Assembly (NCBI GenBank): GCA_015056145.1
Contig: SVGY01000003.1
Location: forward strand, 124,001 to 188,000
Origin: Clostridiales bacterium
GTDB taxonomy: Bacteria; Bacillota; Clostridia; Christensenellales; Aristaeellaceae
Length of the DNA stretch: 64,000 bases
Reading direction: 5' to 3'
Shown here: one piece after another, positions 1-8,772 of the stretch
Layout: the number at the start of each line of letters is the position of its first letter
How positions within the stretch are numbered: the first letter of the stretch is position 1
Notes under the pieces: model-generated
Databases searched by the model: none
What the model saw: only the letters and a program-made list of their open reading frames with translations
What the model was told of the DNA's origin: nothing
Program-made: the position numbers and the translations under genes

Positions 1-2
1 GG

Positions 3-1415
3 CAGGCAGCCTTTCTTCATATATACTTTTTCAGGGGCACGGAACCAAAGCATGTTCTCCCTCCGTTCGGCTACGGTTTTGATATTGAGCAGATGTTTTA
101 CGCCAACGTTTTCCGAAACGCTGTTGCCGCCCCAGGAGCCGCAGCCAAGCGTGAGGGAAGGAGCCAGCTTGAAGTTGTACAAATCGCCGATGCCGCCCTG
201 GGAAGAGGGGGTGTTGACCACGATGCGGCAGGTTTTCATACGGGCGGTGAAGCGATTGAGATCATCCCGGGCGGTGATGGGATTGAGGTAGATGGAAGCG
301 GTGTGGCCGTAGCCGCCGTCGATGATCATCTGCTCGGCCTTGTCGAAGGCTTCATCCAGAGTTTCGGCGTGGTACATGGCCAGAACGGGAGAGAGCTTCT
401 CATGGGCAAATTCCTCGGAAATATCAACGCTTTCCACTTCGCCGATGAGAATCTTGGTATTGGAGGGAACCTGTACACCGGCCATGGCGGCGATGGTGGT
501 AGCCTTCTGACCGACGATTTTAGCGTTGAGAGCGCCGTTGATGAGGATGGTCTTACGAACCTTTTCGGTTTCCTCGGGGGTGAGGAAGTAGCAGCCACGG
601 GCGGCAAACTCAGCACGGGCCTTGTCATAGACGGAGTTGAGCACGATAACGCTCTGCTCGGAGGCGCAGATCATGCCGTTATCAAAGGTTTTGGAATGGA
701 TGATGGAGTTGACGGCGAGGGTGATATCGGCGCTGTCATCGATGATGGCGGGTACGTTGCCGGCACCTACGCCCAGAGCGGGTTTGCCGCTGGAGTAGGC
801 AGCCTTGACCATGCCGGGGCCGCCGGTTGCCAGGATGATATCTGCCTCTTTCATGACCAGATTGGTCATATCCAGGGAAGGTACGTCGATCCAGCGGATG
901 ATGCCCTCGGGGGCGCCGGCGGCAACTGCTGCATCCAGTACAACCTTTGCAGCTGCAATGGTGGATTTCTTGGCCCGGGGATGGGGGCTGATGATAATGC
1001 CGTTGCGGGTTTTGAGGGAAATGAGGGTTTTGAAAATAGCGGTGGAGGTGGGGTTGGTGGTGGGAATGACGGCGGCTACAACGCCGATGGGCTCGGCGAT
1101 CTTCTGCATGCCAAAGGCCTTGTCTTCCTCGATAATGCCGCAGGTTTTGGTATCCTTATAGGCATTGTAGATATATTCGGCAGCATAGTGGTTTTTGATG
1201 ACCTTATCCTCCACAACGCCCATGCCGGTTTCTTCCACGGCCATTTTGGCCAGTGCAATGCGCTGACGATTGGCGGCGGTGGCGGCTGCAAGGAAAATAC
1301 GGTCTACCTGCTCCTGAGTGTAGGTGGAGAACTGCCGCTGGGCGGCCCGCACGGAGGCGATGGCGGCTTCCAGCTTCTCTACGCTGTCCACGATGTCAAA
1401 GTGTTTTTCTTCCAT
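3..1415 (-). CDS. adhE: Bifunctional acetaldehyde-CoA/alcohol dehydrogenase (AdhE), 5' part only
   Basis: The first 471 codons are present and the gene runs off the left edge. The visible part is a complete CoA-acylating aldehyde dehydrogenase domain, with the catalytic cysteine in FDNGMICASEQ, followed by the inter-domain linker (LWFRAPEKVYMKKGCLP). That linker is typical of AdhE and argues against a stand-alone aldehyde dehydrogenase. In this family the enzyme reduces acetyl-CoA to acetaldehyde and then to ethanol, regenerating NAD+ during fermentation; the iron-dependent alcohol dehydrogenase half would lie outside the window. The start is ATG at 1415, behind TAAAGGAGTGAAAGTC. The track does not list it because it lacks a stop in the window. 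Confidence 0.95.
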   Translation of the reverse strand, partial: MEEKHFDIVDSVEKLEAAIASVRAAQRQFSTYTQEQVDRIFLAAATAANRQRIALAKMAVEETGMGVVEDKVIKNHYAAEYIYNAYKDTKTCGIIEEDKAFGMQKIAEPIGVVAAVIPTTNPTSTAIFKTLISLKTRNGIIISPHPRAKKSTIAAAKVVLDAAVAAGAPEGIIRWIDVPSLDMTNLVMKEADIILATGGPGMVKAAYSSGKPALGVGAGNVPAIIDDSADITLAVNSIIHSKTFDNGMICASEQSVIVLNSVYDKARAEFAARGCYFLTPEETEKVRKTILINGALNAKIVGQKATTIAAMAGVQVPSNTKILIGEVESVDISEEFAHEKLSPVLAMYHAETLDEAFDKAEQMIIDGGYGHTASIYLNPITARDDLNRFTARMKTCRIVVNTPSSQGGIGDLYNFKLAPSLTLGCGSWGGNSVSENVGVKHLLNIKTVAERRENMLWFRAPEKVYMKKGCL

Positions 1416-1455
1416 GACTTTCACTCCTTTATGGCCGGTTCATCGGCCAGAATGT

Positions 1456-1461
1456 ATTATA
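1456..1461 (-). promoter_or_regulatory. Extended -10 promoter of adhE
   Basis: On the minus strand TGCTATAAT forms an extended -10 element about 40 bases upstream of the adhE start. No good -35 lies 17 bases upstream, which fits a TGn-type promoter that may depend on or respond to a regulator. Confidence 0.5.
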
Positions 1462-1490
1462 GCATGGGTTTATTCAGAAGGGAAGATATA

Positions 1491-1508
1491 TTGTTAAAAA
1501 AATGTCAA
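1491..1508 (-). promoter_or_regulatory. Possible Rex redox-repressor site upstream of adhE
   Basis: The minus strand reads TTGACATTTTTTTAACAA. The right half is a perfect TTAACAA, and the 18-base length matches the known Rex operator form TTGTTAAn4TTAACAA. The left half matches poorly (TTGACAT). adhE is a classic Rex target in Clostridia, so position and gene agree, but the site sits around -42 to -59 of the predicted start and is degenerate. Confidence 0.35.
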
Positions 1509-2010
1509 AATTATTTTGATGTGGAACGGCAGGGGAAATGGACGGAGTAAGGATGCTTTTTGGAAAAGACAGGTGTGCATGGAAGAAAAGTGTATTTTGT
1601 TTGTTTTTTGTGTTTTTGGCTTTTGGAATTGATGACGAAAAAGAACCGCCCAAAGAGCAGGTTCCTGTGGGGGAGAGGAGAAGGCTTTCAGATTGAGTGG
1701 ATCAACAGATGATGTTTTTGTTTGCATAGATGAGATACTACAGGCTGTCCTTTTTGGCTGAAAAGACGGTGCGGGAGGGTATTATTGTGTTCGTTTGGAT
1801 GACGGTATGGCCTTGCATAGCGATGGCGCCGCAGAGGACGTTTAGTAACTGGACGGCTTTTTTTCAAAACACAGCACGCTTTGAGCCTGGCGACCGTGTA
1901 CAAGAAAGGCCTGGAAAAGCTCAAAAAGGCGAATTGTTTCGGAAATGTTTCGGAGATGGACGGAGGAACATTGGCCTGAAAAAAGGAGTTGATGATTTGC
2001 TGTTGATAAA

Positions 2011-2043
2011 TTGTGGTGAAATTGTGGGTGAATTGTGGAAAAC
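2011..2043 (+). repeat. Three TTGTGG repeats with an 11-base period
   Basis: TTGTGGTGAAA, TTGTGGGTGAA and TTGTGGAAAAC follow one another exactly 11 bases apart, about one helical turn each. They lie about 105 bases upstream of the likely -35 of the surface-protein gene. They could be a phased regulator-binding site; nothing links them to a named regulator. Confidence 0.4.
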
Positions 2044-2117
2044 AAAAGCAGGTTTTCAATAAAATTTGAAATATGTGAATGGATAATAAAATTTGGCTAA
2101 CGTTTCGGGAAACTATA

Positions 2118-2147
2118 TTGAGGCTGACGGTTTGTGTAGAGTATATT
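2118..2147 (+). promoter_or_regulatory. Candidate promoter of the vWA surface protein gene
   Basis: TTGAGG, an 18-base spacer and TATATT precede the gene by about 100 bases. The match is moderate. Confidence 0.35.
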
Positions 2148-2246
2148 ATCATTGTTGGAAAACCCAACAGATATATTGATTTTATATTTTATTCATCATT
2201 TCTGAATTCATCCAAAAGCATTTTATTGCAGTACGGAGGAAAGTGA

Positions 2247-5200
2247 ATGACAAGGAACCGAGCAAGTGCGTTGCTGAAAAATGCAGCGTCTTTTCTGATT
2301 CTGCTGGTTTTTCTGGCGGGAATGATCCCTGCCGGTATTGCCGCAGAAAAAAATGATCTGCTGAAGCCTGCCGATACCACCTATGACGGCGGGAATGTTG
2401 TGCTGCACAAACAGGCAGAACGCATAGGCCCTGACGAATGGCAGGTTACGGTGCGGGCTACCATCCGGGAAGAGCCCATTGTGCGGCAGAGCATGGAGGT
2501 TGTTTTTGTGGTGGATGCTTCCGGCTCCATGGCATGGTGCACCGACGAGGAAGCCCATAAGGCCGGAAGCCACAGTCATTCCAACTCCTGCTACAGCTAT
2601 GTGTGCGGCATTGATCCGCACACCCACGGCTCCGGATGCTATGCGGATGGATATGTGTGCGGCCTTGACAGCCACACTCACAGCGATGCTGACAACTGTT
2701 TCAGGTACGACTGCGGCCTGGGGGAGCATGAGCATACCACGGAGGAATGCTACACTGAATGCAGCCGTGATGTGAATCCCGATCACTATAACAGGCAGGG
2801 AAACAGGTACACCCATAAGACCTCCGGCACCAGCTGCATCAGTGTGAAAAGCGGAAGGAATACTTATTACTACTATCTGACCTGCGATGAAACGGAACAC
2901 GAACACGATGGCGATTGCCAAACGCTGATCTGCAATGCCACGGAACACACGCACAGCAACGCATGCCGGGTGCTGGAGTGCGAAATTACGGCCCACAGCC
3001 ATACCACTGACTGCCGGGGCATTACCTGCGGAAAGGACGCCTGCAAGCATTCTTCCAGCGGCGCTACCGCATGTACCTATACCGATGCAAACGGCAAAAC
3101 CCAGAACTATGAAAGCCGTCTGGATGCGTGCAAGGATGCCATCAGCACCATGGTATCCAACCTGCAGGGCGGCGACTATGCTGTGGATGTAAGCTTCAAG
3201 TATGTTGTTTTCAGCGGATCCGGTTACGATAACGGCGTTGGCAAAAAGGATGCCAGCATGGCCGTTGGAAGCCTTGCCAACATGACCGCCGAGGGCGGAA
3301 CCTATATGTACGACGGCATTGAAACGGGACTGGATCAGTTCAGCACCAACACGGGCACCAAGAAGGTGCTGGTGGTTCTGACCGACGGCGCTGCCAACGA
3401 TTCTATGAGCACTACGCTCAGAAATGAACTGAATACCTTTAAAAATCCCGACAAGACCAACGGAACGGTTTTCACCATTGGTTTTGCTTATTCCAACAGC
3501 ACACTGGCAAGCATCGCAGGCAACGGCGGCAGTTACATCCACGCAGGCGACGATGTGGAACTGCTGGGGGCGATGGAGAATATCGAAAGCTCCATTACAG
3601 CTATGCTTGTGGATCCCATGGGAAGTACCGTGGGTTTTGACGTGAACAGCATTCAGTCTCCTTCGTCCTCCGTTGCGGGTTCGGTGAGCTACAATGACAA
3701 TACTTTGTTCTGGAACCCTGTTGGAGAAACGGAATTCCAGAATGCCACCATTGAATACAGCTATATTGTCAGCCTTAATGAAAACGCCGCCATGGGCATC
3801 GGCCTGCATGAAAATGTGCCGCTGAACAACCCTACCTCGCTGCTGTACGGTATTGAAAATGACAATAAGACGGAGATGAAAGAGGCGGCGTTTCCCATCC
3901 CTGCGGCGGAATATGGAATTGCTTCCGTGCAGGTGAATTGGAAATATGGAAGCCGTGACATCATGACACCCTCTGAAACGGAATCCATCATCGCCGATTA
4001 TGAGGGCCCCGTAAAGAGCACTGGCGGATACTACACTCCTGCATTTACAACGGATTATCAAACGATTACGGATACCATTCCCCAGAGCGGACACAATGTA
4101 TATCACTACACAGGTACCACCATTACCCGCAATGGTGTGGTGGTGGATGAGGTGGATCCTTCGGATCCGGCGAAGTATGTGGTAACCCATAACTATGAAC
4201 TGGCGGAAATGTACGACGTTACTTATGAATATACCGGAAATGTGCCCCAGGGCGCACCGGAGGCTTCCGGCTATAATCACATGGCCAAGCCCCGGGAAAC
4301 TGTGACGGTGGCTGAGAACCCCGCAGTTGAGGGATACAAGTTTTCCGGATGGACGGTGAGCGAGGGAGGCGCAAGCGTCAGCGACGGTTCCTTTGCGATG
4401 CCTTCCAATGATGTGAAGCTGGTGGGCAGCTGGACAAAGTTGCCTGGCTATCAGGTAATGGTGAATTACTTTACCAGCGAGGACGGAGGAGAGTTCGCTC
4501 GGGACAATGCAGAGCCGGTCGAGATGACGGCGGTTGTGTATACTGATGAAGCCTCTGTGGAAGTCAGCTTTGCAGATGCGCTGAATTATAACGGGAACAT
4601 GTACGATGAGGCGAAGCTGGCCGATGGAAGCGCAGCTGCGACCATCGACAATGATGGAAAGCTGATCAGCGGTATTGTTCCCGGCGACCCCGCTGCAGTG
4701 ATTGTTGTGAACCTGTACCGCAGCTTGAAGAATCCCGCACAGTACCGGGTGAACCACGAATATTATGTGGTGGATCCGGACGGCAACGAGAGCAAGGTGG
4801 ATGCAGACTGCATCACCGGCGAGGCGGTAAGCGGCAACCACGGGGACAGCGTGAAGGCAGCGGATGCTGCTGCGGTGAACGTGGGTGCATCTACCGGAGA
4901 TGAATATAAAGAAACGGGCCGGACTGGCGACATTGTGCTGGACAAGGCCGGGATGAAGGAAATCACCATCACCTACAAGCGGTATGAGTACCGTGTGACC
5001 ACCGAAGGCGACGAAGGCGTGGAAAGCCTGACGGAAGACAAGGTCTACAAGGCTGGCGAAGATGCATCCGTGGCGTATGCCATCAAGGATGGGTATGAGC
5101 TGGTAAGCGTTGTGGTGGATGGTGAGGACGAGACCGGAAATGCAGCGGCGCTGAGCTTTGGAAGCATTTCGGAAAACCATCATGTGAAGATCGTGACCCG

Positions 5201-7448
5201 GAAGAGCGAGGCTCAGTACCGGGTGAACCACGAATATTATGTGGTGGATCCGGACGGCAACGAGAGCAAGGTGGAAGCGGACTGCATCACCGGCGAGGCG
5301 GTAAGCGGCAACCACGGAGACAGCGTGAAGGCGGCGGATGCGGCTGCGGTGAACGTGGGTGCATCTACCGGAGATGAATATAAAGAAACGGGCCGGACTG
5401 GCGACATCGTGCTGGACAAGGCCGGAATGAAGGAAATCACCATCACCTACAAGCGGTATGAGTACCGTGTGACCACCGAAGGCGACGAAGGCGTGGAAAG
5501 CCTGACGGAAGACAAGGTCTACAAGGCTGGCGAAGATGCATCCGTGGCGTATGCCATCAAGGATGGGTATGAGCTGGTAAGCGTTGTGGTGGATGGTGAG
5601 GACGAGACCGGAAATGCAGCGGCGCTGAGCTTTGGAAGCATTTCGGAAAACCATCATGTGAAGATCGTGACCCGGAAGAGCGAGGCTCAGTACCGGGTGA
5701 ACCATGAATATTATGTGGTGGATCCGGACGGCAACGAGAGCAAGGTGGATGCGGACTGCATCACCGGCGAGGCGGTAAGCGGCAATCACGGAGACAGCGT
5801 GAAGGCAGCGGATGCTGCTGCGGTGAACGTGGGTGCATCTACCGGAGATGAATACGAAGAAACGGGCCGGACTGGCGACATTGTGCTGGACAAGGCCGGA
5901 ATGAAGGAAATTACCATCACCTACAAGCGGTATGAGTACCGTGTGACCACCGAAGGCGACGAAGGCGTGGAAAGCCTGACGGAAGACAGGGTCTACAAGG
6001 CTGGCGAAGATGCGTCTGTGGCGTATGCCATCAAGGATGGGTATGAGCTGGTAAGCGTTGTGGTGGATGGTGAGGACGAGACCGGAAATGCAGCGGCGCT
6101 GAGCTTTGGAAGAATTTCGGAAAACCATCATGTGAAGATCGTGACCCGGAAGAGCGAGGCTCAGTACCGGGTGAACCACGAATATTATGTGGTGGATCCG
6201 GACGGCAACGAGAGCAAGGTGGATGCGGACTGCATCACCGGCGAGGCGGTAAGCGGCAATCACGGAGACAGCGTGAAGGCAGCGGATGCTGCTGCGGTGA
6301 ACGTGGGTGCATCTACCGGAGATGAATACGAAGAAACGGGCCGGACTGGCGACATTGTGCTGGACAAGGCCGGAATGAAGGAAATTACCATCACCTACAA
6401 GCGGTATGAGTACCGTGTGACCACCGAAGGCGACGAAGGCGTGGAAAGCCTGACGGAAGACAGGGTCTACAAGGCCGGCGAAGATGCGTCTGTGGCGTAT
6501 GCCATCAAGGATGGGTATGAGCTGGTAAGCGTTACGGTGGATGGTGAGGAAGCGCCTGTGGTTATGCTGCTGGCAGAAACGGATTATCAGCATACGGCTG
6601 GTAATGTGGAGTTTGCAAAAATTGCGGCGAACCACAGAGTAGTGGTGACCACCAGCAAGACACCCACCTACAGCCTGTATGTAAAATACAGCTTTGAGGA
6701 TGGCAGCAGTCATGACGGCTACAGCGAAAACTATGTGCTCTACGATGAAAAGGCATATTTGAGCGGAGACAGCTGGAATGTTGCGCAGAAGGAAGCGCCG
6801 GAGGGTTACGTTTTTGTGGCGCAGTCCAGCGGCCAGATGGGCGGCGAAACAAACGAAACGCTGATTTCCAACGAACTTTCCGGAGAGTCTTTCGGCGAAA
6901 CGGACAAGTATGTGACGCTGGTGTACAGGAAGCTGCCCAGCTACTGGATCGTGGCTAATTATTTCACCATTGATGGAAAAACCACGGTAAAGGATAACGA
7001 GAACTATGTGGAGCTCAGGGCGCTGACCTACACAGAAGAAACAAGCGTGGATTTCGATTTTGCAGGCAACAGAGTCTACGGCGGCAATGAATATGCGCTG
7101 CCGGAAATCGGAGAGGAAACCACGGGAGGTATCCCCACCATTGAAAATTATGTGCTGAAGGGTATAGTTCCCAGCGCAGACACGTCTTTTGTGGTGGTGA
7201 ATCTGTACAGGAACATCACCCCTGAGGAAGAAAAGCCTACGCCTACTCCTACGCCCACTCCCACACCTGTGCCGACTCCTGTGCCTACGCCGGAGCCTGA
7301 TGGTGCAGAAACCCCTGCGCCTACTGCCAACAAGGACAATGCACCGCCTACTGGCGATGACAACATTTTGTTCTGGAGCATTATGGTGCTCCTGTCCGGT
7401 GCGGCGATGCTGATGGTTGCCGGGAAAACGGAAAGGAAAAAAGGATAA
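2247..7448 (+). CDS. Giant vWA-domain surface protein, sortase-anchored (PPTGD)
   Basis: A cell-wall protein of 1733 residues. A signal peptide occupies about residues 1-32. A von Willebrand A domain starts near residue 83 with the MIDAS motif DASGSM at 90-95. It is interrupted by about 180 residues of Cys/His-rich repeats (about 97-275, pattern CxxxxHxHxxxxC, seven or more copies) and then resumes (VLVVLTDGAAND). Further beta-rich modules follow, then four near-identical 158-residue repeats (831 to about 1460), a Thr-Pro linker (about 1663-1682), the sorting motif APPTGD (1699-1704), a membrane helix and a basic KTERKKG tail. A sortase would attach it to peptidoglycan; MIDAS domains usually bind ligands through a metal ion, so adhesion is the likely job. 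The start ATG is preceded by GGAGGAAAGTGA. Its ligand is unknown. Confidence 0.85.
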   Translation: MTRNRASALLKNAASFLILLVFLAGMIPAGIAAEKNDLLKPADTTYDGGNVVLHKQAERIGPDEWQVTVRATIREEPIVRQSMEVVFVVDASGSMAWCTDEEAHKAGSHSHSNSCYSYVCGIDPHTHGSGCYADGYVCGLDSHTHSDADNCFRYDCGLGEHEHTTEECYTECSRDVNPDHYNRQGNRYTHKTSGTSCISVKSGRNTYYYYLTCDETEHEHDGDCQTLICNATEHTHSNACRVLECEITAHSHTTDCRGITCGKDACKHSSSGATACTYTDANGKTQNYESRLDACKDAISTMVSNLQGGDYAVDVSFKYVVFSGSGYDNGVGKKDASMAVGSLANMTAEGGTYMYDGIETGLDQFSTNTGTKKVLVVLTDGAANDSMSTTLRNELNTFKNPDKTNGTVFTIGFAYSNSTLASIAGNGGSYIHAGDDVELLGAMENIESSITAMLVDPMGSTVGFDVNSIQSPSSSVAGSVSYNDNTLFWNPVGETEFQNATIEYSYIVSLNENAAMGIGLHENVPLNNPTSLLYGIENDNKTEMKEAAFPIPAAEYGIASVQVNWKYGSRDIMTPSETESIIADYEGPVKSTGGYYTPAFTTDYQTITDTIPQSGHNVYHYTGTTITRNGVVVDEVDPSDPAKYVVTHNYELAEMYDVTYEYTGNVPQGAPEASGYNHMAKPRETVTVAENPAVEGYKFSGWTVSEGGASVSDGSFAMPSNDVKLVGSWTKLPGYQVMVNYFTSEDGGEFARDNAEPVEMTAVVYTDEASVEVSFADALNYNGNMYDEAKLADGSAAATIDNDGKLISGIVPGDPAAVIVVNLYRSLKNPAQYRVNHEYYVVDPDGNESKVDADCITGEAVSGNHGDSVKAADAAAVNVGASTGDEYKETGRTGDIVLDKAGMKEITITYKRYEYRVTTEGDEGVESLTEDKVYKAGEDASVAYAIKDGYELVSVVVDGEDETGNAAALSFGSISENHHVKIVTRKSEAQYRVNHEYYVVDPDGNESKVEADCITGEAVSGNHGDSVKAADAAAVNVGASTGDEYKETGRTGDIVLDKAGMKEITITYKRYEYRVTTEGDEGVESLTEDKVYKAGEDASVAYAIKDGYELVSVVVDGEDETGNAAALSFGSISENHHVKIVTRKSEAQYRVNHEYYVVDPDGNESKVDADCITGEAVSGNHGDSVKAADAAAVNVGASTGDEYEETGRTGDIVLDKAGMKEITITYKRYEYRVTTEGDEGVESLTEDRVYKAGEDASVAYAIKDGYELVSVVVDGEDETGNAAALSFGRISENHHVKIVTRKSEAQYRVNHEYYVVDPDGNESKVDADCITGEAVSGNHGDSVKAADAAAVNVGASTGDEYEETGRTGDIVLDKAGMKEITITYKRYEYRVTTEGDEGVESLTEDRVYKAGEDASVAYAIKDGYELVSVTVDGEEAPVVMLLAETDYQHTAGNVEFAKIAANHRVVVTTSKTPTYSLYVKYSFEDGSSHDGYSENYVLYDEKAYLSGDSWNVAQKEAPEGYVFVAQSSGQMGGETNETLISNELSGESFGETDKYVTLVYRKLPSYWIVANYFTIDGKTTVKDNENYVELRALTYTEETSVDFDFAGNRVYGGNEYALPEIGEETTGGIPTIENYVLKGIVPSADTSFVVVNLYRNITPEEEKPTPTPTPTPTPVPTPVPTPEPDGAETPAPTANKDNAPPTGDDNILFWSIMVLLSGAAMLMVAGKTERKKG
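4737..6632 (+). repeat. Four tandem 474-bp coding repeats
   Basis: Copies start at 4737, 5211, 5685 and 6159. Copies 1-3 differ by only a few bases; copy 4 diverges near its end (from about 6531). Each encodes 158 residues beginning AQYRVNHEYYVVDPDGNES and ending near VKIVTRKSE. Such high DNA identity implies recent duplication or gene conversion and may cause assembly or copy-number errors. Confidence 0.95.
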
Positions 7449-7461
7449 ATAACAAATGAAA

Positions 7462-7496
7462 AAGGCTGATGCGGGTTTTCTGCATCGGCCTTTTTT
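7462..7496 (+). terminator. Rho-independent terminator after the surface protein gene
   Basis: GGCTGATGC and GCATCGGCC form a stem with one G-T pair, followed by TTTTTT. Confidence 0.85.
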
Positions 7497-7534
7497 GTGC
7501 GCCGGGGATGATACAATGAGCGGAAGGGCTGCAA

Positions 7535-8506
7535 TCAGTTTTGATAAAGAAAATCCGGCTCAGTGAGAAAAGGATAGACCTTCAGGGCGATGGAATCGGG
7601 ATCGGCATGATGAAGACTGACGCAGGCGGGCCGGCTGTTTTGATAGGTGGTGTAGTAATAGAGCCCCTTATCCATGTTGATACAGCTGGAATAGACAGTT
7701 TTGGCAAAGGCGTTTTCCGCTTTGACGGTTCCCTCTGTCATGGCGACGGAGGCGAGAATGTGAAAGAACTGGTTGACTGAGGAAGTTTCGTCGGGAGAAC
7801 AGGTGGAATGTGATTTGGTAAAAACGGTACGGACAAATCGGGAAGGAGAGGAAAGATCCCCGGGGAGGCCTACGGCACCCAGTCCCCTGGACCAGACAGG
7901 GAGATCCACCATAGGGGCGAGATGTTTGACGGGGTCGCCGGAAGTGAGAGAGAGGTAGTTGGACAGGTTATGCATATGATAATCGAATGGTGGATTGTTG
8001 GTAAGAACGCCTGGGGCATTATCGTGGATATGCAGACCTGTGGCGGTGGACTCCAAGGTGATGGAGGCGTAAGGATCGGCGATGAACCAATGGAGCGGGG
8101 TCAGGGGGTAGCACTGGCCGAAGGAGACATCCAGCAGATTGAGATTATCCAGCAGGGAACGGGCTTCGGTCAGGGTTTTGCATTGGGACAGCAGCCAGGG
8201 AATAAACTCGTAGGGGGTGACATTGTATTTGCCGGGAGATTTTGGATGATAGACGGCATTGCCCGGAAAATGAAGCCCGGCGACGCTGAGACCATGTTCG
8301 TTGGCGGCATCGTAATAGAGGGGGTAATCATCCACCACGATGGCTGCGCCGATGATGGCATAGTGGCTGGTGAGAGGGTCTGCACTATGAAACCGAAGGG
8401 GAAAGCGGCGGGGCATTACGACCACCGATTCCTGATGGGAGTATTCCAGATCAAGATTGCGGCCGAAATAATGATCGCCTGCGGTGAGGGTAAGGGCTGT
8501 ACACAT
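7535..8506 (-). CDS. Choloylglycine hydrolase family enzyme (bile salt hydrolase-like)
   Basis: A 323-residue Ntn-type hydrolase, the usual size for bile salt hydrolases and penicillin V acylases. The start is the ATG at 8506 behind AAAGGAGGTATTGCA, not the upstream frame opening, because the second residue must be the N-terminal nucleophile Cys2. By comparison with bile salt hydrolases the other active-site residues are present: Arg16, Asp19, Asn170 (VLTNNP) and Arg223 (SSPSRFVR). The family cleaves amide bonds of conjugated bile salts, penicillin V or acyl-homoserine lactones. The usual AGLNFPG motif reads AGLHFPG, putting His79 where bile salt hydrolases have Asn and penicillin V acylases often have Tyr, so the substrate is uncertain. 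No signal peptide; cytoplasmic. Confidence 0.88.
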   Translation of the reverse strand: MCTALTLTAGDHYFGRNLDLEYSHQESVVVMPRRFPLRFHSADPLTSHYAIIGAAIVVDDYPLYYDAANEHGLSVAGLHFPGNAVYHPKSPGKYNVTPYEFIPWLLSQCKTLTEARSLLDNLNLLDVSFGQCYPLTPLHWFIADPYASITLESTATGLHIHDNAPGVLTNNPPFDYHMHNLSNYLSLTSGDPVKHLAPMVDLPVWSRGLGAVGLPGDLSSPSRFVRTVFTKSHSTCSPDETSSVNQFFHILASVAMTEGTVKAENAFAKTVYSSCINMDKGLYYYTTYQNSRPACVSLHHADPDSIALKVYPFLTEPDFLYQN

Positions 8507-8578
8507 TGCAATACCTCCTTTTGTGGATAGTATTGCGGGTTTTCTGCCGGGTATGCGGCACGAGGGAAGACGCATAAA

Positions 8579-8603
8579 AGCGTGCACCCTAAGGATGCAC
8601 GCT
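8579..8603. repeat. Hairpin upstream of the choloylglycine hydrolase gene
   Basis: AGCGTGCA and TGCACGCT flank a nine-base loop, a perfect 8-bp stem. It lies about 75 bases before the hydrolase start. It could be part of the adjoining repetitive element. Confidence 0.5.
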
Positions 8604-8606
8604 GCA

Positions 8607-8767
8607 GGCTGTCAAAAAATGCGCAGGGTGCAGGGGGATCATCCCCCTGCCGGGTGTGGGCAGAGCCCAAATTCCTTGTGCCGCAGCACTTTCAAAAAAA
8701 CACGACGAGCACCGAAGGTGCAAGATGTGCGGCTTTGGCTGACACGAGTGAGGTTTTTCGACAAGCT
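8607..8767. repeat. Intergenic element with imperfect terminal inverted repeats (MITE- or REP-like)
   Basis: GGCTGTCAAAAAA at 8607-8619 is imperfectly complementary to TTTTTCGACAAGCT at 8754-8767. Inside are a perfect 21-base palindrome (8630-8650, GCAGGGGGAT on one arm) and a GCACC-GAA-GGTGC hairpin (8709-8721). No coding sequence is evident. The element ends just beyond the stop codon of the minus-strand gene at 8773, so it may also terminate that transcript. Confidence 0.45.
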
Positions 8768-8772
8768 GAAGA

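Larger units (their letters stand above)
1509..2246. other. Long intergenic region between adhE and the vWA surface protein
   Basis: No convincing gene was found in this AT-richer stretch; the short open frames have no ribosome sites and no recognisable products. It holds the adhE upstream region on one side and a possible promoter and phased repeats for the surface-protein gene on the other. Confidence 0.5.

Noticed and set aside
93-1550. A 485-codon plus-strand open frame opposite adhE
   Set aside because: Shadow of a strongly biased coding region; Gly/Asp-rich nonsense.
2011-2043. DnaA-box cluster or replication origin
   Set aside because: TTGTGG repeats do not contain TTATNCACA; no dnaA, dnaN or gyrase genes nearby.
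1730-2062. A 110-codon plus-strand frame in the adhE-surface protein gap
   Set aside because: No ribosome site, unusual composition, no similarity to any family.
2223-6713. A 1496-codon minus-strand open frame opposite the vWA protein
   Set aside because: Same repeat effect with a 474-bp unit; low-complexity translation; the plus-strand gene has signal peptide, vWA domain and sorting signal.
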